A DNA stretch of 64,000 nucleotides, taken from NCBI GenBank assembly GCA_026413225.1, contig CM048552.1:23053001-23117000 (forward strand). Reading direction: 5' to 3'. Both the position numbers and the translations under genes were made by a program. The notes beneath the pieces were generated by a model that was not told the origin of the DNA, ran no database searches, and saw only the letters and a program-made list of their open reading frames with translations. This DNA is from Otis tarda. Its lineage: Eukaryota; Chordata; Aves; Otidiformes; Otididae. Shown piece by piece: positions 54,287-64,000 of the stretch; within the stretch, counting starts at the first letter, position 1, and every line of letters begins with the position of its first letter.

Positions 54287-54294
54287 CTTAAATA
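54287..54294 (-). promoter_or_regulatory. TATA-like box of the LTR promoter
   Basis: Minus-strand TATTTAAG (plus-strand CTTAAATA) sits about 175 bp inside the 5' edge of the LTR, a normal place for a retroviral promoter. Whether it still drives transcription cannot be read from sequence. Confidence 0.45.
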
Positions 54295-54469
54295 CGTTAT
54301 CGCAGAGGCGTTATCATGGGACATTCTGCTACCAATTGGCTCGGCCTTGGCCAGCAGTGGGTCTGCCCCAGGCCCAGCCGAGTCCACTAAACAAAGTGGA
54401 GAGACTTCTAGCAGTTTCCTACAGAAGCTACCACCTTAGCCCCCCCTCTTACTAAACAAAACCAGAACA

Positions 54470-54475
54470 CACACC
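54470..54475. repeat. target-site duplication, right copy (CACACC)
   Basis: Exact copy of 53341-53346. The preserved pair shows that the two ends belong to one insertion and that the flanks have not been rearranged. Confidence 0.88.
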
Positions 54476-57400
54476 TAAACAGGGTGGAAAGCAAAGCAGC
54501 AGAGGAGCAGAGATGTCCTCTCAGCAGCCCTGGCTCCTGGGCTGCCATTTCCAGCACAGCAGCAAAGCTGCTGCTGGGGAAGGGTAAATGCTGCAGTTTG
54601 CCAGGCTGCACCTGCTCGAGTTTGGGAGTCAGAGCCTCATGCAGGAGACTAGAATTAGAATTTCAATGAAAAGCAAAGGCAAAAAGCACTGAAGCATGTT
54701 TGCAGCCTTGACTGCTAGCCCTCTATCTGCAACAAGACAATCCCTTCTCCACATTCCCAGGCTGCTATCTGGGGAATTTTTCTATTCTTTGGCATTCATT
54801 GCAAGCCTTTCATTCCATGTCTGTACACAAAGACCTTCCCAGGTTGTATTTGCTTTCTTAACTCCCTAAAAACATACACTGAATGCCCACTTAGCACTTT
54901 TCAAACCACCTTCCCCTCATTTTACAGCCCAATTCCACAGCAAGCTCTGGGTGTGAGCACTGTGCTTATGCATTAGAGATGCTCCACCTGGGCAAGCATG
55001 TTTATTTCTGGATTGCAGTGCAATCATGTAGCATCGAGATAAACAAATGAACAACCCACTCTCGCTTGCAAAGGCACCTGAAGACTTAAATTTAGTTCCT
55101 CATCATGAGAGCCCGTCAGCAGTTAAACTATCTTCATCACCATAATGCAAGAACAGGCTTCTTTTTATACAACGGGATGAAAATAAAGCCACTATTAACT
55201 AACATTTTGGGGTGTATCTGAACATAAGAACTGGCATATAGAACATAGCGTATTCATTCAACCAGTGCACTGAACTCAGTATTCCTGTGGTCAGAAACAC
55301 TTTGACTCATCTCAGCCTCTACCTTGGTTAAATTTCTCTTTTGGCTTCTCCATCATGGCTGTTGGGCAGGCAGCAAATGCATTTCCTTCCCTAAGGAGGG
55401 TACAGAGCGCAGCTGTTCTTTGGTGGCATGCAAAAAGAAACTTAGGCCTTTTTTTTCCCTTTCAATCTCAGGTCAGACCCACAGGTCATTCTATGTACAC
55501 AGGATTTTAAGTGGAGGTCAGCAGCTTGTCTGTTGCACGTAATTAAATTTGTTTTACAAGCTTGTCTAGGCAGTAAGTAATTAAATATCACTTCACAGAC
55601 TGAGATTTTCATTGTCCTGAGTTGCCTGACAATAGGATTTTTCTCAGTCTGGTTTGTTCCCAAGCAAATTTGAAATTTCAGAAGAGCTATCACTGATAAT
55701 TCTACAAGAACTACAAAGCAACAAGAAGAGTTCAACTACTGATAGTTTTAATGACAATAATAATTAAGTATTCCTAACACAAGTTTCAAAAGTGTACCTA
55801 TATTTTCATTAGCTGGTTGGCAATGGCATTGTTAACAAACACTGACCATTCTGCCTTCCTTTTTATGACAGCCAAGATAAATCCACAGGCAGATCTGAAC
55901 CACATGTGGCTCTCCATGCAGCTACGTTCTGTGTCATGAGTTGAAAGCAGAAAGGGCTCACTAGGAGAACATACAACCAGGTCCATCAAGAGCTAATAAA
56001 CAAAACAGTCTCGCTGCAATCTCTGGTCCACTAAGCCCCTACCTACATCTTCTGTGTCAGAATCTGGGGAGCATATGGTAGGTGTGTGGTGTATAGAGGG
56101 ATCATTCATACAACTCCTGGTTCCTGTGCTTGTCCTCATCATTAGCTGACCTACATAGATCCTTGATACAACTGTTCTCATCTTTGCCTCATGTGTGTTT
56201 GCTTTTAAGTCTAATATATCTCATAATTTCCATAAACAATGTAATTTACTTAGAGCACCAGTTACTCTTGCACAAAAATTTCCAACATCATCCAAAAATG
56301 GTTTCATTATTCATTCTGATTTGGGTTCCAATCACAAATTGAGTTCTTGAAAGGAAAATGGATGCTCAAACACAGAACAGGCACATGGAGTGCCCAATTT
56401 AGATGTTTTGTTTGGGGGAATTTTATTAATTGATTTATTTAAATTAAAAATACATAATTGAGTCTATTCTTCACAACTACAGAATTCTCACAATGTCTCT
56501 TAAATATTTTGTATTTTCCTTGTGACATAAGAGGGTGATACATAATTAACTCATACGTGATGTGATGAAGGAGGGAGAAGTTAAGTGTTTTTCTTCCCTT
56601 ATTCTTTACTACGTATTTTTGGTTGTTTGACCACTTGTGTGCCGTCTTGCTCTTAGTTTCAGCATTTGCAACATCCTGACGTGGAGACAATATTTATAGA
56701 AGGGAACTTCTAAGCTGCAACTGCTTTAAGACTACATGGGGGGGGGGAATCTTAAATAATCTATGACCCCCTCCTTCCCCCCAGCCTCCTAGGACAGCAT
56801 CACCGGTATCTCCCTAGCACCTGTCACCTATTTAACAGAGACAGTTTACCTGATAGCAATTGCCCAAATTACCTTCTGTTTCTATGGTGGAGCCTAGCAA
56901 TTGTGATAGGTGGCAGACTGAGAACCCAAAATTAAGTTCACATAATCTCTCTGAAAGAACTGACAAATCTGCATGGACACTGTTAAACTGCAACAAGTGA
57001 TTCCAATAATGAGCGTATGTTTACCATGTAATTACTGTCTTTCTAAATCCCAAATGAGCAGTATGTGAAGACTTATGTAAAGTATTAGTGCGGTTAAAAA
57101 AATTATCTGAATGCATATCCAGTTATGAGCCCCTAAAAAATCCTACTTACATTTCAAATATGTGTATTTGAGCTAACCAGCTTATAACACAGTACACCCA
57201 ATCACTGTGGACTGCTGACTATAAAAAAAGCGATCTGCTACATTATTTTTATTATAACAATTATAATTTCTTTCATGGGGCATGCTACCAGTTGTGCAGG
57301 CTATGATCTGAATAAGAAATAGCATCAGCCGATCCACTGACACAGCACCATTCATCTGCAATTCCACACACACTGCGTCTGGGTTTCAGGTATTGTATAA

Positions 57401-59693
57401 GTTACCTTCGAAGCGGCAGCCCTGAAGATGGTTCAAGCTCACCATCACCCTAAGTGATTTATTGCTGATTATCAGTTATTCGCTGTAATAAAAACAAACA
57501 CCATCAGCAAGTTTTCCTACTTGCTAATGCCAAACCACACACAGGACTTCTGCAGTTTCTGTATTTATAACCTACTTTTCTTTGAAGGCTGTTTGAAATA
57601 GCCTAAGTTCTCAGGTAAAACATTTGGAAATGTGAGAATCTCCTCATCCTTCTGTCCTTTTTCTGGATTTATAGTGATAGTTAAGAGATTTCTAACCACT
57701 CTCAGAGAAAGAACAGCCATGGCACCTTCCCCGCTCGCTGGAGAGAAAAATGTATGGAATGTATTTAAATAATGCAGTTGAACTTTTTATGAGCAAAACT
57801 CCCTTCATCCTGTTGAATTACTTACTTGTAATGAGTTACTTGTTCAACACTGGCCAAAATAAAGTTTATCCACTTACAAAGAGCTAACCGAGTCAGAACT
57901 CTTAGGCTTCTGTCTCAATGCTGTTAATCTCTTATTGTTAATTCAGCATGTTAAGAGAAAGGAAGCTGATTTTAATTCATTTAACAGAACCCCAAAGACT
58001 AGATTGTTCTGTTATGAACAAATGCTTCAAAGATTTTCTGCCAGTGCTGTTTCCTCTCCAGCTGGGAATAAAGTTTTCCCCCCTATTAATACAAGTCAAT
58101 CATTCTCTGCCTCAAATTCATCTTTGAAGTTTCCAGTGATCTCAGTGTTCTTTTTATGAACATAGATTTCTTCTTGATATGTAAGAATTCCTTTTTATTA
58201 TAAAGGTATTTTAATTGATATTTGTTGATTAAGTTTAAAAAACTTGAACTGTAAGCTTCATATGGCATGTACTAAAAGTACTGGGAATGACCGATGATAC
58301 CTATACACAAACAATGGTCAAAGGATGTTGTCCTGGTACTTTCAAGAAGATAATCTTCTTCTAATGTTCTGCAGTTGCAAAATACATATCCTTCTGGGTA
58401 CCTGGTACCATAGACTGTGCTGTGAGGTGATCTGTGCTATTTTCATCAGAATCCCATGAAAGGTGATGGCGGCAAGGAAAGTCCTCTGACACTGGTAACA
58501 CAGTGAAGAACAGTGCAACGATTCCACGCAACAGCCAGTTAACCTCGCAAATCAGAGCAGCAAAGTAATTAATTTCCATAAAGCAAAGCACTGGAGGCCC
58601 AACAGCAGTCTTGTCTCTGGAATTCAACTCTTATAATGAGAAATTGGGAGAGTGCCAGTATTTTGGAAGGTTTTTACCACACCAAAGGCAGTAACAGAGA
58701 TACCTTTTGCCATAAACAACCAGTTTGATTAACAGTGTAACAGGGCAGAGTGCTCCTCACTCTGTCTAACCTCATCACCCTGAATCTTTATATAATCTCT
58801 TCAAATTCTCCTCCGGGAAGAGCAAGTTTGCCGTATTTCAATCTGATATTAGGCTTCAAGCATAAATAATATATGGAGATGAGCTAAAACGTCTCATTGA
58901 TTAAAATTCTACACTGTGAGCCTGTCACATTTCAAAGTGCAAATTGCTTCTGTCTGGCCTGCATTCAGAAGTCAGTCATCTAAATATACATACACACTCG
59001 CTTGATTTTAAGTTTGGTGTCACAGCTGAACCATAGATCAGAACCAGAAGAGATTTTTCTCTAAAATGAATTTGTAAGTAATGATGTATCTGGTCAACTG
59101 ATTATCTAATGAGACAACATTATTACACAGTGTGGCTACCTTCACACAGCTGTGAAAAACTCAGCCAAGACTTGGGTTAAAAGCTAAACCTTAGGTTTCT
59201 ACCACGGTTTGCAGCACTTTAGCTATAGCTATAGTCCTCAGAGAGCCCAAGACATCAAGCGAAATGGAAGGGCACGGATACCAAATCTGCATAGTAATAA
59301 CTTTTTACATGTTTACAAGCAATTCTTAAACATCAAATACATCTAGGTAGTTTCCCTGGAAAGCAAACACAAAAATGAGCCCTAGCAAGAGCAAGGAGTA
59401 GCTATCTGACCTCATGTATTTATGGTTACTACTGCAGAGAGACCGTACACAAAAAGCAAAGCTGGTCAGGGAATCATGATGTGTGTTACTGTGTCACATG
59501 CCCAAAACATTTGTTTATAGGACTCTGAAGTCCAGTGTTCAAAGACTGAAAAGGTCCTCCTCAAAGCAGTGGTCAGACTTGCATAGTTAACTTTAGTGAA
59601 TCGGGATGCCAGAGAAGCCATACATTTGTCCTGTCATGATAACTTGTTTCTTAAAACCACCTTAGAAGAAGAAATTATTTCAAAGTGACTTCT
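54476..59693. other. unique noncoding DNA
   Basis: No gene was recognised. A short G+C-richer patch follows the LTR to about 54.67 kb but does not match it. A G10 run lies at 56738-56747. The stretch at about 58.78-59.03 kb has the appearance of conserved noncoding sequence (see findings). Confidence 0.55.
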
Positions 59694-60033
59694 TGTAGTG
59701 GCCTTCCAATACCTAGAGGGGGCCTACAGAAAAGACGGGGCAAAACTCTTCAGTAGGGCCTGTTGTGAAAGGACGAGGGGTAATGGTTTTAAAATAGAGG
59801 GAGGTAGATTCAGATTAGATATTAGGAAAAAATATTTTACAATGAGGGTGGTGGAACACTGGAACAGGTTGCCCAGAGAGGTGGTGGATGCCCCATCCCT
59901 GGAAACATTCAAGGCCAGGTTGGATGGGGCTCTGAGCAACCTAATCTAGTCGGGGATGTCCCTGCTCCTTGCAGGGGGGTTGGACTAGGTGACCTTCAAA
60001 GGTCCCTTCCAACCCAAACTATTCTATGATTCT
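59694..60033 (+). mobile_element. CR1 LINE, 5'-truncated copy with open C-terminal frame
   Basis: About 340 bp match the CR1 3' end on the plus strand. The start is GTGGCCTTCCAATACCTAGA, followed by the C-terminal ORF2 code, then a 3' UTR with GGACTAGGTGACCTTCAAAG and GTCCCTTCCAACCCAAACTA, ending ATTCTATGATTCT. The terminal octamer repeats mark a complete 3' end, while the 5' end is cut off as usual. It is less diverged in its coding part than the copy at 50.4 kb, suggesting a somewhat younger insertion or less decay. It lies in the opposite orientation to that copy, about 9 kb away. Confidence 0.97.
59698..59949 (+). pseudogene. CR1 ORF2 C-terminal fragment
   Basis: An uninterrupted frame of about 83 codons closes at TAG (59947-59949). 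It reads YLEGAYRKDGAKLFSRACC, then FRLDIRKKYFTMRVVEHW, NRLPREVVDAPSLETFKA and RLDGALSNLI. This is the extreme C-terminus of the CR1 ORF2 protein, downstream of the reverse-transcriptase core. The catalytic domains are absent because the copy is truncated, so it encodes no enzyme. The first ATG-like codon is just the truncation edge, not a true start. Confidence 0.92.
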
Positions 60034-63000
60034 TCTATTTGAAAGCAACATGTTCATAAAAGCTCTTCCTGTAGGAGTTTGCTTTTAGGTTGCAGTTCAG
60101 ATAACCAGGTGATTTTCTAGATTCAGGCGGCCCCCAACAAACTCAGTATTTAGCATAACCCAAATGCTGCAGGGTAGCCAAAAGGTCAACAGAAAAAAAA
60201 AAAAATACAGTCCTGCCTTGAGCAGAAGCATATTAAAATACACTGCTTTGTAAAGAAGAAACTTCTCTCAGGAAGGCACACTAATTCAAACATGATAATG
60301 GAAGGAATAGTGTAATGGCCATCAGCAAAAGAAATGGGAGGAAAAAGATGCATAAGCCACAGTCATGCTTTGTGCCAATAGCTGAAGAAAAATAATGCAG
60401 AAACATTCATCCCTTTCCAGAGTATTTTTCACTGTTTACTATTTCTGGGACTAAGCCTTTTCTTCCTTACCCTATTATAAGTTAGGAGCAACTGGGATTA
60501 TTTTTAAATGGCAAATGTGAGGGAAAGATTGGTAAGGTCTCCACGCTTACCTCCTAGGAAAAAAAAAAGACAATCATACAGCAATGGCAAAGAACCCTAG
60601 GATGCAATTCTTCTAAGAATTAAGGTTATTAAAACAAAATTATTCCTGAACTATTTTCTGTACCTCAATCTCTTTCAAAAATGCATAATTTTGCTTTTTT
60701 TTATTTTTCCTTCATGCTGCCAACTGACAGTTTTAAAGAAAAACACAGCACCTGCAGAGATGACTTTCTCAAATGAGAATTTTAAACAATACTTATTTGA
60801 CTTGTTATAAAACTTGTTATTTAGTTATTATTACACGCTTATATAATGGAGGGAGGAGAAGCCACTCAAAACAGAATGAATCTGTTGCGTTAGATTTGTT
60901 TAGAAAAAATTTAACATACATAATACTTGTAGCTCAAATAAACACACACAGAAAACCTATCAAACAAACAAACAGAAAAAGGGTAGATAAATGTCTGCTG
61001 GTAATTTCAGATTATACATGACACATTCTGGCACGCGCATCGTACTGATACGCAAAACGGTTCCGCGTTTGTCCATTTAGCTGGATGCAATGGGTGACGG
61101 TGCAGAAAGCAAGAGCCATTTCAGAGAGGGAAATTGCATGGAAATAAAGTAATTTTCAATTGCCCAGCATTTTCCAAGGCTGAAGGCCACGCACTCTGAC
61201 AGAGAGCTATGAAGAAGGTGGGACTGATCTGCAGCAGTGCATGAGTGCTGTGTTTGACCCAGGTTATTAAGATAATGACATAGCAGCTATATTGACATTC
61301 TCAGTGAATGAATAACCTAGATTTTCCACACTCGTGGAAAAGACTAAGAAGCTACCAGAAAGCCCAAACAATACAAGGCTAAGTAATTTCAGAGTAAACT
61401 GACAAATCATAAAGCTATAAAGGGGTTTTGGTAGGCAACTGTCATCGCCGTAATTTTGGCTGCACTGCCAGCCATCAAGACACAAACCAAAGATACCTGA
61501 AATGGGTTCGAGTAATTTGCAGGAGATGAGGGTACGCCTCTGCCAGAGCTATTTACAATGGGCAAGTCGCTACAGAACAGGCCATATAGAAGTGACTTGA
61601 ATCAATCATGCTTTACAGAGAATGGCACATCTTGAAAAGCAGGTATTCATTTGATATTTATTTGGAAAGTCTTCTCTTATATGTTTCTGTTAAGATTAAA
61701 CAATACTTTTCATGAAAGCTATATGCTTATACCTCTTCAAAATGCCGCATGGCATCTAGCCTGCAAAATGATCATGGTTTCTTCCCAGGGTCCAAATTCT
61801 GAAGAAGGCAAAAACTTTAAGGACCGACAGCATCACATTCAGAGCTCCAGGGAAACTAGTCCTTTACCAGCAACACATTCCTCTAGTTTTCTGGAAGTTT
61901 CAAAACCTGTCTGACTTGAATTTATTTTATGGACGTGACTGAAAAGCCTTCACCTCCTTCCACTTCCACAAATAAGCAGAAAAATACCTTCAATAACACA
62001 AGTATTTTAAACTCTGCCTTACACGAGAAGAAAGGTCAACATCACTAGAAAGTCCGATTTTGAACTCCTACAAACTGGGAACACGGCATACTATAATAAA
62101 AGCAAAGAAAAACAAAGTCTCAGACAAGTCCTTTCAAAATAAAAGCAGGTACTGCAAGGGCTTTTTCAAGAGGTGAGGTAAAACATGCCCTTGCCCTTCC
62201 TAAAGTCGGGAGGGAAGCCCATGATGCCGTGGCCAGACACGTGCACCTGTGAAACCGTGTGAGTTTGCCTCCCCAGGCAAGCGGCAAATGCTTCTGCTAC
62301 AGGATGTAATTCCCAGTAAGCAGCATGCTCTCTGTTGATGTGAGCGTATAATCTATATCATTTTGATGAAGTTCTTGGTGAGATACTACAAAGACCGGTC
62401 ACCTAAGCCTAATGTAATGCAGCTTGGGCATATGAGCCCCAGCAGTTCATGTCTGGTGGCAGATGCCACTCCAAACTGTCAATTCTACCCTTCCGCTGGA
62501 GGTTGCCATCTCTGGAAGAGGATGACCGGCACACTTCAGCATAAGTTAGCGTAGCAGGCTGTGAACAGTAATGGTGGGGGGGGGAGTCGACTTTCATTTC
62601 CTTCAGCCATCCTTGCTAAAGAAACATAGATGACAGCTGGAGCAGTAACTTCTTAAATCAATTCAGCGTGAAATTCCAGAGCATTTCTGTTCATGCCCTC
62701 AGAAACGAGATGGCTTTAATCACCAGCTGGCTGAGTTACTGTAAGGAGATGGGCAAGGTGGCATGCTTGGTGTTCTCTCTCGTTATCTCTTTATACAGCA
62801 GTGTCCGCAGGAGACAAAGTATTCATTAGCTCCTGCCACGGTTAGTCAACAAATGCTTCCTGCAGCTTGCAAGGATCTGGCTAGCTCTTTAATCTTTGCT
62901 GGAAAGAAGGATGATTAAAAAACCACTCTATAAATATGCACGGTTCAAGCCTGTTTGTCATTGGCAGGTGAAGACCACAAGCCCAGACTAACTGTTAAGC

Positions 63001-64000
63001 AGCACAAGGCTAACACTGCCGCAGAATTTTGCATCTTTCCCGTGAAATACCTGGAACGGTTTTTCAGGCATTCAGATGGAGTTGCTGTACAATGTCAGAA
63101 TAATGTGTAACCCAACTGGATTCTGAAGCTCCGTCTCCGTGAAATACTTTTCAGCACTAGAGGTTCTGCCCAAGAAACAAGCTATCACATCCTCAAAGTG
63201 ATATACTTGCAATTTTTCTTCTCCAGAGGAGGTACAGTACACATATTTTCCCTGAAGTAACTTTCCCAAGTTTTGTTGACTTTAATTAACAGACCAATGA
63301 GGTAAAATATTTTTTTTTTCAAAATCCATTTTACTGCGAGACATGGGCATTTGCAATAGCCAGCAACTTGTGAAAGCTGTTGCTGTGAGATACAGAATTA
63401 CTGAGCTGAAGAATAATAATTTGCTATAGCCCTGGCTTTAATATTTTAGAGTGAAGGATCACCTGTGCTGACAGGGGCTACACTTCGCATGACTAGGAAA
63501 TAGGAACAGCTTCTCTGACATCCATTCATTTTTACAGGTTATAACACAAATGGTTTTATGAGCACTGGGATGAATGAAATTTGTTTTCTAAACCGATTTG
63601 TCCTCCTGTGCTTGACTGGCTCTTTTAACAGAATTGCATGAAAATAAAGAATATCCCCCAAAGAAATATCAGAGAACTCGAATTGAAAAACAGATGAGGG
63701 AGGCAGAAAGAGATCAGCACGGTCTTTCTACAGGATAAGCTTCACTGAGTTTGCATCTTGGTGGATGTCCATGAAGGAACGCTTCACGCATGGCTCTGAG
63801 ATGGCTCTGCGCCACTAGGCAGGGTGACCTGCCCACACAGAGCCTTCTCCTTTCCTTAGCCTGGACTGTGTAGTCCCAGCTCCTCTCTGCAGCTGACCCT
63901 CAGGAACTAAATGACTTGACTCATTTTCTTTGGTTTGGTGAGCTGGTGGCCGTGTGAGACAGCTAAGCTGGCTCGCTGTGCAGATGGGCGAGCTTCAGAG
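60034..64000. other. unique noncoding DNA
   Basis: No gene or recognised interspersed repeat. Simple tracts include an A run near 60195-60207 and a G run at 62574-62584. The stretches at about 61.04-61.24 kb and 62.70-62.97 kb look like possible conserved noncoding sequence (see findings). Confidence 0.55.

Larger units (their letters stand above)
53347..54469 (-). mobile_element. solo LTR of an avian endogenous retrovirus (1,123 bp)
   Basis: The element starts TGTCGTAGTTCAGCC and ends ACCAGAACA on the plus strand. On its own (minus) strand it therefore runs TGTTCTGG...ACGACA, the TG...CA ends typical of LTRs, inside a perfect 6-bp target duplication. I recognise the G+C-rich body with repeated CTGCTCCGGCGTGGG and GGGCTGCAGG blocks, and the AAACAGACTCGACTTGGG block next to the poly(A) signal, as features of a common family of bird endogenous-retrovirus LTRs. 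A TATA-like TATTTAAG and an AATAAA lie in the expected order on the minus strand. No internal retroviral region (gag, pol, env) or second LTR is present. This is the product of LTR-LTR recombination that removed the provirus. A 6-bp duplication is usual for class II (ERVK-like, alpha- or beta-type) elements, whereas 5 bp is usual for ERVL, so I lean to class II without certainty. Long open frames on both strands inside it (227 and 252 codons) are by-products of its composition, not genes. Confidence 0.93.

Noticed and set aside
53681-54439. 252-codon plus-strand and 227-codon minus-strand open frames
   Set aside because: Both lie entirely inside the solo LTR, whose G+C-rich repeated blocks lack stop codons. 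They have no domain and no coding context.

Overview
The window looks like vertebrate nuclear DNA, almost certainly from a bird. The evidence is three chicken-repeat-1 (CR1) LINE fragments with the diagnostic 3' end (short ATTCTATG-type direct repeats next to a stretch reading 'ggtcccttccaaccc'), a long terminal repeat (LTR) of a type I recognise from avian endogenous retroviruses, low repeat density, A+T-rich unique sequence, and no bacterial-style gene packing. Crocodilian or turtle DNA also carries CR1, so 'bird' is strong but not absolute. I see no complete protein-coding gene, tRNA, rRNA, CRISPR array or operon. The sequence is best read as intronic or intergenic DNA.

Layout. 1-39969 is mostly unique A+T-rich DNA with scattered homopolymer and microsatellite tracts. 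It holds a short coding-like, frame-broken stretch at 7.95-8.36 kb and several isolated exon-like open frames (minus strand at 14.0, 18.9 and 38.1 kb; plus-strand acceptor-like sites at 31.3 and 34.2 kb). None of these could be tied to a known protein. 39970-40063 is a small CR1 3' tail on the plus strand. 50443-50950 is a 5'-truncated CR1 on the minus strand. 53347-54469 is a 1,123-bp solo LTR on the minus strand, bounded by TG...CA and flanked by a perfect 6-bp target-site duplication, CACACC. 59694-60033 is a 5'-truncated CR1 on the plus strand with its C-terminal reading frame still open. The rest is unique sequence, some of it with the look of conserved noncoding DNA (AT-rich homeodomain-type words, AP-1 and E-box sites).

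The best-supported items are the solo LTR with its exact boundaries and the CR1 copies. No undescribed multi-gene system can be supported. The most useful leads are the exon-like frames at 18.9, 8.1 and 38.1 kb, which a protein search or RNA-seq would quickly settle, and the LTR as a possible promoter or poly(A) donor on the minus strand. The candidate exons do not join into one gene with compatible phases, which argues that at least some arose by chance.
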